Positions 1 through 8,666 of a DNA stretch of 64,000 nucleotides are shown here, piece by piece. How positions within the stretch are numbered: the stretch's first letter is position 1; each line of letters opens with the position of its first letter. A program made the position numbers and the translations under genes. Under the pieces are notes generated by a model, which searched no databases, was not told the DNA's origin, and worked only from the letters and a program-made list of their open reading frames with translations. The DNA is from Negativibacillus massiliensis (GTDB lineage: Bacteria > Bacillota > Clostridia > Oscillospirales > Ruminococcaceae), in contig NZ_FTRU01000005.1 in NCBI RefSeq assembly GCF_900148495.1, positions 124,001-188,000 of the forward strand, read 5' to 3'.

Positions 1-295
1 CGATGAGCATGGATTTTTCTTCGGTGGTGATCAGGATGCTTTCTCCCTGACCGACATCAATGATGTAGACCTTAGCCTGACCGGAGGTCGGCAGCGTCGG
101 AGTCGGGGAGGTAGGACCGCCATAGAGGATGCGGTCGATGGTATTCATGCATTCGGTCAGCAGAGAGGTGTCCAGCCCTATCATATCGCCGCCAAAGGTC
201 AGGATACTTAAGATAACGGCGATGACGGCAAAGACCGAAATAACCCATTTGGGAAGGGCCTGCTGATAGGAATTTTTGCGTTTACGTTTTGCCAT
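1..295 (-). CDS. N-terminal part of a membrane-anchored ComEC-type MBL-fold hydrolase (cut by window edge)
   Basis: Only the first 98 residues are in the window; the gene runs off the left edge. It opens with a basic stretch (MAKRKRKN), one hydrophobic segment at about residues 17-34, a Pro/Thr-rich linker, then the motif IIDVGQGES near residue 80, the typical opening of the C-terminal metallo-beta-lactamase domain of ComEC/Rec2. The short N-terminus means it is not full ComEC but a single-anchor extracytoplasmic MBL hydrolase of that family. A GGAGGCC ribosome site precedes the start. It lies 18 bp downstream of the YgiQ-type gene on the same strand, so the two are probably co-transcribed. 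Substrate unknown. Confidence 0.7.
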   Translation of the reverse strand, partial: MAKRKRKNSYQQALPKWVISVFAVIAVILSILTFGGDMIGLDTSLLTECMNTIDRILYGGPTSPTPTLPTSGQAKVYIIDVGQGESILITTEEKSMLI

Positions 296-313
296 AGAAA
301 AAAGGCCTCCGGT

Positions 314-2287
314 TTATCTGTATTTACGGGAACGGGAAGAACGGGTATCGTTGGTCAGCACGCCGCCGCGGTCAACCACCGGTGTCTTGCGAGAAGTGTT
401 TCTTCCTCGGGTATTTTTGCTGGCAGGTTTGCCTGCTCTGCGGGAATCCTGCTTTTTGTTTGGTGCAGGCTGCTGCTTGTGGGTGCGGATATATTCGATA
501 TCCGGAGTGACCAGACAGTTTGGTCCGTTGCCAATCAGATCCTCGCGGTGAGCGCGGATGAGCGCCTCGATGACATTGCGACGGTTTTCCGGTTTATAGT
601 ATTGCAGCAGGGTGCGCTGATAGAATTTTTCTTCCGCTGTTTTTGGAACATAGACCGGTTCCATTGTCTGCGGGTCGAGTCCGGTATAGAACATGCAGGT
701 GGAGTTTGTACCCGGGGTTGGGTAGAAGTCCTGTACCTGCTCCGGGCGCATGTGGTGTTTTTTGAGGTAAACGGCAAGTTCCACCGCATCCGCGATGGTG
801 CAGCCAGGGTGGGAGGACATCAGGTAAGGAACCAGATACTGTTCCTTGCCGATTTTCTTGGTTTCCTCATAGAAACGCTTGCAGAAGCGGTCGAAGTCCT
901 GAACGTGTGGCTTGCCCATCTTGTCCAGAACGTGGTTGACACAATGTTCCGGTGCAACCTTGAGCTGTCCGCTGATGTGGTATTTTACCAGCTCCTGCAT
1001 AAAGGTTGGGTCTGGATCAGCGATTGCATAATCGTAGCGGATGCCCGAGCGGACAAACACTTTCTTGACGCCCTTGATCTTGCGCAGTTTGCGCAGCAGG
1101 TCTATATATTCGCTGTGGTCGATGTCCATATGCGGACATGGTTTCGGAGCCAGACACTTGCGATTCTGGCACAGACCGTATTTCAGCTGCTTTTTGCAGG
1201 AAGGATAGCGAAAGTTTGCGGTTGGGCCGCCTACATCATGGATATATCCCTTGAATCGTGGATTGCGGGTCATTTCTTCCGCTTCTGCGATGATGGATTC
1301 CTCGCTGCGGGAAACGACCTGTCTGCCCTGATGGAAGGTGATGGCGCAGAAGTTGCAGTTGCCAAAGCAGCCGCGGTTCTGCATGATGGAAAATTCGACC
1401 TCCTCGATGGCATCTACACCGCCGAGTTTTTCGTAGGAAGGGTGATAGGTGCGGGTGAATGGGAGCTTGAAAACTTCGTCCAGCTCTTCACGGGTGAGGG
1501 TCGGCATTGGAGGATTCTGTACCAGATATTCGGTGTCGGTCTGTTTCTGGACAATAATCTTGCCGTAGACAGCATCCTGCCACTCGTTTTGAATCTGATG
1601 TGCCTTGGCATAGCTTTCCTTGTTTTCGGAAACCTTACGGAAAGAAGCACAGGAAACGCTTTCAGCAGGGATCTCATCCTGAGTGCAGAGATAACAGGTG
1701 CCGCGGATATCGCGGATGGAATGGATATCTTTGCCCTCCTGCAGCTGTTCAGTCAACTGCTTGATGACCTTTTCGCCCATACCATACAGCAGCAGATCGG
1801 CCTGAGAGTCGATCAGGATGGACGGACGGACCGCATCATCCCAGTAGTCGTAATGGGCAAAACGGCGCAGAGAAGCCTCCAGGCCGCCGATAACGATGGA
1901 GGAATCAGGGTAAAGCTCGCGCAGTTTGCGGGAGTAAACGATGGTTGCGCGGTCAGGACGTTTGCCAGCCTTGCCGCCAGGGGTATAAGCGTCGTCGCTG
2001 CGTTTGCGTTTGGCAGCGGTGTAGTGGGCAACCATCGAGTCGATGTTGCCTCCGGTGACCAGAAAGGCATATTTTGGTTTGCCAAATTCCTGATAGTCCC
2101 GGTCGGATACCGGCTGTGAGATGATGCCGATGGAAAATCCCAGCGATTCAATCAGGCGGGAGATGATGGCAGCACCGAAGCTCGGATGGTCAACATAGGC
2201 ATCGCCGATGATATAGACAAAGTCAAGCTGATCCCAGCCGCGCTCGAGTGCCTCCTTTTTTGTGATAGGAAGAAATGTTGAGCTCAT
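314..2287 (-). CDS. YgiQ-family (UPF0313) radical SAM protein
   Basis: 657 residues. A radical SAM cluster-binding motif CxxxCxxC (CFGNCNFC) sits near residue 306 after an N-terminal region with IGDAYVDHPSF that is typical of the YgiQ/UPF0313 family. A further cysteine set (CKKQLKYGLCQNRKC) follows. The C-terminus is a Lys/Arg/Pro-rich tail, usual for this family. I chose the ATG at 2287 because AAGGAG lies about 7 nt upstream; an in-frame ATG 22 codons earlier lacks such a site and would add a non-conserved tail. The family's reaction is not established; presumably it makes a 5'-deoxyadenosyl radical. The long plus-strand frame opposite it is a shadow. Confidence 0.88.
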   Translation of the reverse strand: MSSTFLPITKKEALERGWDQLDFVYIIGDAYVDHPSFGAAIISRLIESLGFSIGIISQPVSDRDYQEFGKPKYAFLVTGGNIDSMVAHYTAAKRKRSDDAYTPGGKAGKRPDRATIVYSRKLRELYPDSSIVIGGLEASLRRFAHYDYWDDAVRPSILIDSQADLLLYGMGEKVIKQLTEQLQEGKDIHSIRDIRGTCYLCTQDEIPAESVSCASFRKVSENKESYAKAHQIQNEWQDAVYGKIIVQKQTDTEYLVQNPPMPTLTREELDEVFKLPFTRTYHPSYEKLGGVDAIEEVEFSIMQNRGCFGNCNFCAITFHQGRQVVSRSEESIIAEAEEMTRNPRFKGYIHDVGGPTANFRYPSCKKQLKYGLCQNRKCLAPKPCPHMDIDHSEYIDLLRKLRKIKGVKKVFVRSGIRYDYAIADPDPTFMQELVKYHISGQLKVAPEHCVNHVLDKMGKPHVQDFDRFCKRFYEETKKIGKEQYLVPYLMSSHPGCTIADAVELAVYLKKHHMRPEQVQDFYPTPGTNSTCMFYTGLDPQTMEPVYVPKTAEEKFYQRTLLQYYKPENRRNVIEALIRAHREDLIGNGPNCLVTPDIEYIRTHKQQPAPNKKQDSRRAGKPASKNTRGRNTSRKTPVVDRGGVLTNDTRSSRSRKYR

Positions 2288-2443
2288 GCTACGCTCCTTT
2301 TTATTTTGAAAGAGTGTTTTTTCATCTGATACCAGATAGTATACCATAGACAAGGCGTTCTGGCAAAGAAAATCAGGACATAAAAAAACCGGATACAGAT
2401 TGCTCTGTATCCGGTAAACTGTAAACTAGGTTTAAAATCAGAA

Positions 2444-2818
2444 CTATTTGAGTTCGATTTCTGCGCCAGCTTCTTCCAGTTTTGCTTTGATTTCTTCTGC
2501 TTCTGCTTTGGAAGCGCCTTCTTTGATTGGCTTTGGACATTCGTCAACCAGAGCTTTTGCTTCTTTCAGGCCGAGACCAGTGATCTCTTTAACGATTTTG
2601 ATAACGCCCATTTTGCTAGCGCCAGCGTTTTTGAGGATAACGTCAAATTCAGTTTTCTCCTCAGCAGCTGCAGCAGCAGCAGGAGCAGCTGCAACAGCTA
2701 CAGGAGCTGCAGCAGAAACGCCAAATTCTTCTTCCAGTGCTTTTACGAGCTCAGCAAGCTCAAGAACAGTCAGTTCTTTAACATTTTCAACAAATGCTAA
2801 AACTTTCTCAGAAGCCAT
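2444..2818 (-). CDS. rplL: 50S ribosomal protein L7/L12
   Basis: 124 residues, the usual length. It has the N-terminal dimerisation region, an Ala-rich hinge (residues about 36-55, [17 protein letters not shown]) and the conserved C-terminal domain ([33 protein letters not shown]) that contacts elongation factors. The start at 2818 is set by GGAGG 8 nt upstream. It follows rplJ by 90 bp, the classical rplJL order of the ribosomal stalk. Expression is expected to be set by the L10 leader ahead of rplJ. Confidence 0.98.
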   Translation of the reverse strand: MASEKVLAFVENVKELTVLELAELVKALEEEFGVSAAAPVAVAAAPAAAAAAEEKTEFDVILKNAGASKMGVIKIVKEITGLGLKEAKALVDECPKPIKEGASKAEAEEIKAKLEEAGAEIELK

Positions 2819-2908
2819 GATAGTACCTCCATAATTTTCAAATAAAATGTAGTGGCGTCGGTTTATAAAACCGCGCATGTTTCGGACAGTTTGTCCGTAA
2901 AAGATGGA

Positions 2909-3463
2909 TTATTCAGCAGCAGGTGCTTCTTCAGCAGCCTCTACAGCTGGAGCGCCAGCTTCTTCCTCTTTCTTCTCACCGATTGCTTTAATAGCAACAG
3001 CAAGACCTCTGAGGTTGCCAGTAAGTACACTGAGCAACATAGAAACAAGGCCTTCTTTGTTTGGCAGTTTGGACAGAGTCTCAACGCCAGCCTTATCCAT
3101 CGGTTTACCATCAGCAAAACCAGCTTTTACAGCGTAAGAAGTGTTTTTGTTATCTTCAATGTATTTGCAGATGATTTTTGCAGCAACGATCGGATCATCG
3201 TTGGAGATTGCGATAGCGGTGGTGTTTTCCAGAACACTGGAGATTTCCTCGTATGGAGTATCTTTCAGTGCCAGACGGAGCATGGTGTTTTTAACAACAC
3301 GGTACTCAACGCCAGCTTCACGCAGCTCTTTACGAAGTTTGGTATCGTCTGCAACGGTGATGCCCTTGTAATCAACCAGGACACCTGCAGCAGCGTTAGA
3401 GAGCTTTTCTTTCAGCTCAGCAACATACTGCTGTTTTTCGAGTAAAACCTTTTCGTTTGGCAA
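2909..3463 (-). CDS. rplJ: 50S ribosomal protein L10
   Basis: 184 residues with the L10 core (VDYKGITVADDTKLRKELRE, EYRVVKNTMLRLAL) and a C-terminal acidic/Ala-rich L7/L12-binding tail. The protein anchors L7/L12 dimers to 23S rRNA. The start is a TTG at 3463, supported by AGGAGGTG about 8 nt upstream and by the conserved N-terminus MPNEKV; no ATG fits. It is the first gene after a long structured leader and a consensus promoter, and L10 is known to bind such leaders for autogenous control. Confidence 0.97.
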   Translation of the reverse strand: MPNEKVLLEKQQYVAELKEKLSNAAAGVLVDYKGITVADDTKLRKELREAGVEYRVVKNTMLRLALKDTPYEEISSVLENTTAIAISNDDPIVAAKIICKYIEDNKNTSYAVKAGFADGKPMDKAGVETLSKLPNKEGLVSMLLSVLTGNLRGLAVAIKAIGEKKEEEAGAPAVEAAEEAPAAE

Positions 3464-3574
3464 ATCAGTTCACCTCCTGAAAGTTGTTTGCCCCGGACAC
3501 GATGCCCGCGGCGCGGATTCGATGCAAAGCCGCCCTGAGAAGAAGCCCGTCAGGGTCTTCTCAGAAAACCCGAA

Positions 3575-3727
3575 AACTAAAAAAGCTCCTTTCTCCCAGT
3601 GGAGACCACCGAGGCAGAAAAGAGCGGATGAAAAGTCATAAAATATCCTTATCATCGTTTCCTCGGCAGGCTAACTTTAAGCAATGCTTTTTGCATTTGC
3701 ACCTGCTGTCTATGGAATCATGACAGC
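3575..3727 (-). ncRNA. Ribosomal protein L10 leader RNA
   Basis: Read on the minus strand, the 5' leader of rplJ holds GACAGCAGGTGC, CCTGCCGAGG, later TGCCTCGG and GTCTCC-ACTGGGAGA followed by CTTTTTT. These are the segments that pair in the Bacillota L10 leader: CCGAGG with CCTCGG, and a 3' hairpin. L10 or the L10-L12 complex binds such leaders to repress its own operon. A further 9-bp stem (CTGAGAAGA/TCTTCTCAG, 3535-3564) lies nearer the gene. Borders are approximate. Confidence 0.82.
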
Positions 3728-3733
3728 TTTTTT

Positions 3734-3762
3734 ATTATAGCCGAGGAAAGATGGCGTGTCAA
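3734..3762 (-). promoter_or_regulatory. Sigma-A promoter of rplJL
   Basis: On the minus strand TTGACA (3757-3762) and TATAAT (3734-3739) are both perfect consensus boxes 17 bp apart. The predicted transcription start is near 3727, giving a leader of about 265 nt. Such strength suits a ribosomal protein operon. Confidence 0.85.
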
Positions 3763-3859
3763 TAGGAAATTTGTGGTTTTTAAGCCATTTTTCAAAAATT
3801 ATGAATTGTGCATAACAATCAGCCGGGATTGTCCTTTTGACACGGCAAAAATGCAGTGA

Positions 3860-5200
3860 TTATGCGGCTTTGTGGTACAGGCTCTTGGTTTTCCACTTGC
3901 CGCTTTTCCAGCGCAGCTGCATGAGCAGACCGCGCAGGCATTCGTCAGCGGCAAAAGCAATCCAGATGCCAGGAAGTCCGAGCCCCATCGGAACTGCCAG
4001 GATAAACGCACCGAGTGTGGCGACAAGCCACATCGAAAATACCGCGACCACCGATGGAAAGACGGTGTCGCCGGCTCCGCGCAGACCATTGATAACTACG
4101 ATATTAAAAGTTCGTCCCAGCTCTACAAACAGATCGATAAAGAACAGAGATGCACCAATCTGTACGATCACCGGATCGGTGGTGAATACCATCATCAGAT
4201 ACTGGCGCACAAACAGTGCTCCGATGCTGATGGACATGGCAATCAGCAGGGAAACTTTGAGCGAATGCATACAGACGTGGTCGGCAGAGTCGGTGTCCCC
4301 GTTGCCGATGTGATAGCCGACCAGAATCTGTGCTGCCTGTGCAATCGAGTTGGAAAAGACATAAAAGAAGATGACGATGTTGGAAAAATAGGTTTTCGCA
4401 ATAAAATCGTTGTCCGATAAAAAGTGAAAGATAATGGAAGTAACGACCAGCTGAGCAACGTTATAGTTGATCGTTTCAAAGGCAGAAGGAATACCCACCA
4501 GCAGGATCTTTTTGGCCTCCTGTTTTGGAAAAGGTTTAAGCAGGGCAAAGATGCTTGGGGATTCCACTCCTTTAAACAGCAAAAAGCACAGGATACAAAT
4601 ACCGGCAACGCGGGCAAGGGTGGTCGCAATAGCAACGCCCCGAACACCCAGAGAAGGCAGTCCGAACAGTCCCAGAACAAATGCGGTATCCAGTACGGCA
4701 TTTAAAATGTTCATGATGGCGGTGACGTACATGGAAGTTTTGGTGTATCCATGACTTCTTAAAATAGCAGTGACTGAGTTTAAAATTGCCTGGGTAAAGA
4801 TGAATCCGCCTACGATCAGCAGATATTCACAGCCATATTCCAGAATCTGACCCTGTGCACCCAGAGCAGCCAGCAGCGGACGATGGAACAGGGCAATCAG
4901 CGCGGAAATGACAATACCAATAATGCTGCTGAATACCAGCGAAAGGGCAGCGATCATCGAAGCAGTCTGACGTTTTTGTGCACCCAGGCTCTGGGAAATC
5001 AAGATAGCCGTAGCACCAGAGATGATGCTGAACACCAGATTGCAGATGGAAATTACCTGATTGGCAGCGCTGACAGCACTGGCAGCAATGTCGTTGTAAC
5101 GACTGAGCACAAAAATATCGATGAAGCCCAGCAGCATGAACAGCACATTCTCAATAAAGATCGGCCAGGTAAGGCTTAGCAGATTCATTCTTTTCTCCAT
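3860..5200 (-). CDS. MATE family efflux transporter
   Basis: 446 residues with about twelve hydrophobic segments in two homologous halves, typical of MATE exporters that expel cationic drugs or metabolites using Na+ or H+ gradients. The opening (LTWPIFIENVLFMLLGFIDIFVLS) matches the first MATE helix, and GLRGAGDT later is the usual repeat-2 motif. The start at 5200 follows GGAGG by 7 nt; a longer frame to 5227 lacks a site. It is divergent from perR, and its promoter carries a sequence similar to the perR start region (see findings). Substrate unknown. Confidence 0.9.
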   Translation of the reverse strand: MEKRMNLLSLTWPIFIENVLFMLLGFIDIFVLSRYNDIAASAVSAANQVISICNLVFSIISGATAILISQSLGAQKRQTASMIAALSLVFSSIIGIVISALIALFHRPLLAALGAQGQILEYGCEYLLIVGGFIFTQAILNSVTAILRSHGYTKTSMYVTAIMNILNAVLDTAFVLGLFGLPSLGVRGVAIATTLARVAGICILCFLLFKGVESPSIFALLKPFPKQEAKKILLVGIPSAFETINYNVAQLVVTSIIFHFLSDNDFIAKTYFSNIVIFFYVFSNSIAQAAQILVGYHIGNGDTDSADHVCMHSLKVSLLIAMSISIGALFVRQYLMMVFTTDPVIVQIGASLFFIDLFVELGRTFNIVVINGLRGAGDTVFPSVVAVFSMWLVATLGAFILAVPMGLGLPGIWIAFAADECLRGLLMQLRWKSGKWKTKSLYHKAA

Positions 5201-5241
5201 ACAAAATCCTCCGTTTTCTATACACAAAAGTTACCTGACTA

Positions 5242-5270
5242 AAGGTACAGCCAAAACAGGTGCTTGTCAA
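5242..5270 (-). promoter_or_regulatory. Promoter of the MATE gene with a perR-like motif
   Basis: On the minus strand TTGACA (5265-5270), a 17-bp spacer and TACCTT (5242-5247). Right after the -10 box comes TTTAGTCAGGTAAC (5230-5243), close to the TTTAGTCAGTAAC that follows the -10 box of perR. Confidence 0.65.
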
Positions 5271-5384
5271 TTCCTTTTCGACATCATTTTTAACTTCTTA
5301 TCTTTAGAATAAAAATAAAAAAGCAGGGGGAAAATGACTTGTGTAATCGGTATAGAATTTTTTAAAAAAATCGAAGAAAAATGC

Positions 5385-5440
5385 TTGACAAGAAGAGAAA
5401 GAACTGATATACTTTAGTCAGTAACAAGAATCATTACTGA
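5385..5440 (+). promoter_or_regulatory. perR promoter and palindromic operator
   Basis: TTGACA at 5385-5390 and TATACT at 5408-5413 with a 17-bp spacer. Over the start region lies a perfect inverted repeat TCAGTAA-N9-TTACTGA (5418-5440). Its position, from -10 into the early transcript, suits a repressor site; PerR autoregulation is the simplest reading, although it is not the textbook Per box (TTATAAT-ATTATAA). Confidence 0.75.
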
Positions 5441-5454
5441 TAAGGAGCTAAGAA

Positions 5455-5871
5455 ATGGCACAACCAAGAAGAAATTCAAAACAGCGGACGCTTGTGCTGG
5501 ATGTGCTCAAAGCTTCTCACGAACATCCCAATGCAGAGGAAGTTTATCTCGCTGTCAAACAGCAGCTTCCCGATATCAGTTTGGGAACGGTATATCGCAA
5601 CCTCAATCTTTTAGAAGAGATGGGCCAGATCATCCGAATTCAAACAGGAATCGGCGGAGATCGCTTTGACGCAGTGACCCGGATGCATCCGCATTTAATC
5701 TGCACCGAGTGCGGCGGCGTATCCGATCTGGACTGCCAGATTGACAAGGAGACCGAACTGCTCAGGCAGGCATTACAGACAAGCGGCGCGCAGATTCAGG
5801 ATGTCCAGATCAGGGCATGGGGAATTTGCGGACGGTGCAGAGAAAACAAAGAAAGCAAAGACACATTATAA
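5455..5871 (+). CDS. perR: Fur-family peroxide-stress regulator PerR
   Basis: 138 residues. N-terminal winged helix (about 1-75) and C-terminal dimerisation domain with two CxxC zinc motifs (C83/C86 and C125/C128). The five metal-sensing ligands of Bacillus subtilis PerR (H37, D85, H91, H93, D104) fall here at H24, D72, H78, H80 and D91, a constant offset of 13, which points to PerR rather than Fur or Zur. The protein would sense peroxide by metal-catalysed His oxidation and repress defence genes. It is followed 32 bp later by rubrerythrin, a typical target. Ribosome site AAGGAG. Confidence 0.9.
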   Translation: MAQPRRNSKQRTLVLDVLKASHEHPNAEEVYLAVKQQLPDISLGTVYRNLNLLEEMGQIIRIQTGIGGDRFDAVTRMHPHLICTECGGVSDLDCQIDKETELLRQALQTSGAQIQDVQIRAWGICGRCRENKESKDTL

Positions 5872-5903
5872 ATATTATTTTAGAAGAAAGGCGGAAAATG
5901 GTT

Positions 5904-6440
5904 ATGAATTTGAAAGGTACAAAAACAGAGAAAAACTTACAGGCAGCTTTTGCAGGAGAATCCCAGGCTAGAAACAAATACACCTACTATGCTTCCCAGG
6001 CAAAGAAGGAAGGTTTTGAGCAGATCTCTGCAATCTTTACCGAAACTGCAAACAACGAAAAAGAACATGCTAAAATCTGGTTCAAACTGCTCAATGGCGG
6101 CATCGGCAATACAGTAGAAAACCTCAAAGATGCAGCAGCTGGCGAGAACTATGAGTGGACCGATATGTACGCAACCTTCGCAAAAGAAGCAAGAGAAGAA
6201 GGTTTTGATCACATCGCATTCCTGTTTGAAGAAGTAGGCAAGATCGAGAAAGAACACGAAGAACGCTACAAACAGCTGTGCGAAAACATCGAGGCTGGCA
6301 AAGTATTCAACCGTGAAGGCAAAAAAGCTTGGATCTGCCGCAACTGTGGTCACATCCACTTTGGCGAAGAAGCTCCAGAAGTTTGCCCAGTATGCGCTCA
6401 TCCAAAAGCATACTTTGAACTCAGAGCACAGAACTATTAA
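5904..6440 (+). CDS. rbr: Rubrerythrin
   Basis: 178 residues. The N-terminal ferritin-like four-helix domain carries the di-iron ligands E19, E52/H55 (ExxH) and E115/H118 (ExxH). The C-terminal rubredoxin-like domain has C145/C148 and C161/C164 for one iron. Rubrerythrin reduces hydrogen peroxide in the cytoplasm of anaerobes. The start at 5904 (MNLKG) lies 9 nt from AAGGCGG; ATG 5898 is only 3 nt away. It is downstream of perR and probably in the same transcript, ending at the hairpin at 6465. Confidence 0.95.
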   Translation: MNLKGTKTEKNLQAAFAGESQARNKYTYYASQAKKEGFEQISAIFTETANNEKEHAKIWFKLLNGGIGNTVENLKDAAAGENYEWTDMYATFAKEAREEGFDHIAFLFEEVGKIEKEHEERYKQLCENIEAGKVFNREGKKAWICRNCGHIHFGEEAPEVCPVCAHPKAYFELRAQNY

Positions 6441-6464
6441 TAGACAGATAACAATTCCCCTGAA

Positions 6465-6499
6465 AATCCCGTGCAGATTTTTCTGCACGGGATTTTTGT
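6465..6499 (+). terminator. Terminator of the perR-rubrerythrin unit
   Basis: A 12-bp stem (AATCCCGTGCAG / CTGCACGGGATT) with a 6-nt loop, followed by TTTGTTCTT. Confidence 0.9.
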
Positions 6500-6731
6500 T
6501 CTTCTCCCAGAAGATAAGGTCAAAGGGAGGGAAAGTAGAGTGCAAAAAATTTTCCTTCCGCTTTGTTTTGAAAACAGCAGAACAAAAAGCAGATAATACC
6601 GGCAGAATACCCCAGGGGAACAGAAGCAGGAGATATCAAAAGAAACGCTCCTTTTGCAAAAGCAGGAATGAATGCATAGGATAGGAGTGTCAGGGAAAGG
6701 GGAGAAACCCCTGTACCGTTTTGATATAAGG
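6500..6731. other. Intergenic stretch without a supportable gene
   Basis: Between the rubrerythrin terminator and the next hairpin I see no gene I can support. There is a strong GGGAGGG followed by a GTG frame of 18 codons (6540-6596), with no recognisable product. Confidence 0.4.
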
Positions 6732-6768
6732 AAAGCGGCTGAGAAACTTTTAGTTTCTCAGCCGCTTT
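6732..6768 (-). terminator. Terminator of the rnf-like operon
   Basis: A 16-bp perfect stem (AAAGCGGCTGAGAAAC and its complement) with a 5-nt loop. It lies 17 bp past the stop of the last minus-strand gene, and A/T runs on both sides would let it work in either direction. Confidence 0.85.
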
Positions 6769-6785
6769 GTGCTTTTAAAGAAATG

Positions 6786-8015
6786 TTATTGAGCGAGAGA
6801 AGGCTCAAAGACGATGCAGTGTTCGATGCCGCTTTCCGAAGCGCCCTGAATCAGGGAAGCAACCTCATCCTCAGAAAGTCCGGAGCCATCCACCATGACT
6901 GTCAGCTCTTTGCCGGAAAGCTGCTGATTTACAGCGGCACTGGCAGTCTTAACGGTATTGTAGAGGTCAGTGGATGGGTCAGGGATCGAAAGAAGATCGG
7001 TTTGAATTCCGTTTCCGAACACTTCCAGACGCAGGTCAAGGACAGCAGAATCTCCAATAATGGTGGAAACATCGCCAAAGTACATCTTGGTTTCGCCGCC
7101 CAGCACACTGGTTGCCGGGAACAGGGCGGTGAGCTCTACCCCATTGCCTTCGGCATAGGTGGTCATTTCCTGCAGATACTGCTGCAGGAAAGCATGTTTA
7201 TCATCCGAAGCGTGTTCTCCGTAGTCGATCATATCCAGAGAATAGCCTTCCGGGAACTGAACACCCTGAAGAACGATCTGTTCAAATCCGGCAGCACAGG
7301 CATCATCGACAATCTTGCGGATATAGTCCTGCGTCTGCTGCGAGAATGGATTGAGCCATGCTTTTCCGCCTTTTTCAGGGTCGTTGTCAACCCACAGGAA
7401 ATCGGAGTCCATATACTGGGTAGCAGCAGCGTTGTTTGCGGAAGGATAGCGGTGGTCGCGGAAGGTATAGATGGATGCCATTGGAACAAGTCCTGCATCC
7501 CGAATCTGCTGGACAACTGTATTTAGGTCAACGGTGGTTGTGCCGGTTACCAGAGCATCGGTTGATGGGTTATAGGAGATCGGATAATTTACCGTTCCGT
7601 CCGAAGACTTTAAGTCAAACAGAATGCTGTCATATCCCTGTTCCTTTGCAAGCTCCAGAGCCTGAGCAAATTTCTGCTCGTCCGCAACCGTTTCAATTGG
7701 CAGATAAGCGGTCTGTGCCTGAGAAAGAACAGCCTGCTGCTGGTCCTCGGTTCCGGTTTCTTCTGAAACACCCGATTGATCAGATGTTGTTTCGTCGACA
7801 TCAAGTCCGTCGGACTGTGCGGAGGACTCACCAATGACAGCGGTATCCGGATTTTGACGCTGTGAGATCCAGTCCGAGACCGGGGTGTACAGCATCCAGC
7901 CAATACCGAACAAAGCAGCCACAGCAGCGACGATAATCAACACGCGCAGGATGATATTTCCCGCAGAACGGCGGTAAATCCTTTTGTGACGTTTAATTTT
8001 ATAAGGTCTTCCCAT
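6786..8015 (-). CDS. Membrane-anchored putative glycosyl hydrolase (GHL13/DUF4015-like)
   Basis: 409 residues. A basic N-terminus and one membrane segment (about 18-42) are followed by an acidic Ser/Asp/Glu linker (about 60-100) and an extracytoplasmic domain with a TIM-barrel feel: LAKEQGYDSILFDLKSSDGT, GLVPMASIYTFRD, and WLNPFSQQTQDYIRKIV. These resemble the putative glycosyl hydrolase domain GHL13 (DUF4015), usually seen in Clostridia, where YxxF/DxKDxxG motifs are typical; here the match is FDLKSSDG. The start at 8015 has GGAGG 7 nt upstream. It ends the rnf-like operon, 54 bp after rnfA, in the slot where rnfB would be expected. Activity is unproven. Confidence 0.65.
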   Translation of the reverse strand: MGRPYKIKRHKRIYRRSAGNIILRVLIIVAAVAALFGIGWMLYTPVSDWISQRQNPDTAVIGESSAQSDGLDVDETTSDQSGVSEETGTEDQQQAVLSQAQTAYLPIETVADEQKFAQALELAKEQGYDSILFDLKSSDGTVNYPISYNPSTDALVTGTTTVDLNTVVQQIRDAGLVPMASIYTFRDHRYPSANNAAATQYMDSDFLWVDNDPEKGGKAWLNPFSQQTQDYIRKIVDDACAAGFEQIVLQGVQFPEGYSLDMIDYGEHASDDKHAFLQQYLQEMTTYAEGNGVELTALFPATSVLGGETKMYFGDVSTIIGDSAVLDLRLEVFGNGIQTDLLSIPDPSTDLYNTVKTASAAVNQQLSGKELTVMVDGSGLSEDEVASLIQGASESGIEHCIVFEPSLAQ

Positions 8016-8069
8016 AGAGAAATCCTCCCTGAGCAATCACGAGAAGGCAGGCGATTGCAGTACAGAAAT

Positions 8070-8666
8070 TTAGGATGGAAGCTGGTTCCCGAGCAAACCA
8101 AACAGCGCAAGGGAAACAATTCCAAGATAGATAAAGGTGATTGGAAGCCCGCGGAACGTCTTAGGCGTATGAGTGAGGGCAAGTTTTTGGCGGATCGACC
8201 AGAGCACCAGCATCGCGCAGGTAAATCCTACGCCGGCACCCAGGCAGTAGCCAAAGAAGGAAGAAAAATGTGAGCTGTTGCTCATCCTTGCCGCAATCAG
8301 AAGGGTTCCCAGTGTGACACAGTTGACACCATAGAATGGAAGGGACTTCTGAATTGAGGCAAAGCGTTCCGGCATCAGACGCTGCATTGCAAAATAACAG
8401 AGGATAAAGACAATGCCGTTGATGAGCAGAAAGCTCAGAGTCATGAACGGAACGAAAGCAGCGTGACTGCGGAAGATCCCGCTTGCAAGGTAAGCAGGAA
8501 TCGATGAGATGCAGTTAATAACCATCAAAACAGCACCAATGGTGAAAATCTGTCCGGGAGTTCGTTTTTCATACAGTCCCGGAATATCGATTGCGCGGGC
8601 AAAGAGCAGGTTTTCAACCATCATTGCGGATAAAAATGCGGCAAAAAGTTCAGTCAAAAAAATCAT
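8070..8666 (-). CDS. rnfA: RnfA-like electron transport complex subunit
   Basis: 198 residues, six hydrophobic segments, as in RnfA/NqrE. Conserved features include the opening LTELFAAFLSAMMVENLLFA and a central FYGVNCVTLGTLLIA where the family has a membrane cysteine that helps bind an Fe-S cluster between RnfA and RnfE (compare GVNCxxxG). RnfA normally forms the membrane core of the ferredoxin:NAD+ oxidoreductase that pumps Na+ or H+. It overlaps rnfE by 4 bp. Unlike the usual rnfCDGEAB operon, no rnfB follows. Confidence 0.85.
   Translation of the reverse strand: MIFLTELFAAFLSAMMVENLLFARAIDIPGLYEKRTPGQIFTIGAVLMVINCISSIPAYLASGIFRSHAAFVPFMTLSFLLINGIVFILCYFAMQRLMPERFASIQKSLPFYGVNCVTLGTLLIAARMSNSSHFSSFFGYCLGAGVGFTCAMLVLWSIRQKLALTHTPKTFRGLPITFIYLGIVSLALFGLLGNQLPS

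Noticed and set aside
479-2119. A 546-codon open frame on the plus strand opposite the YgiQ-type gene
   Set aside because: The minus-strand gene has clear family motifs, while this frame shows none; it is a shadow.
6540-6596. An 18-codon GTG frame with a strong GGGAGGG site after the rubrerythrin terminator
   Set aside because: Too short and featureless to support as a gene without expression data; no promoter or hairpin ties it to a neighbour.
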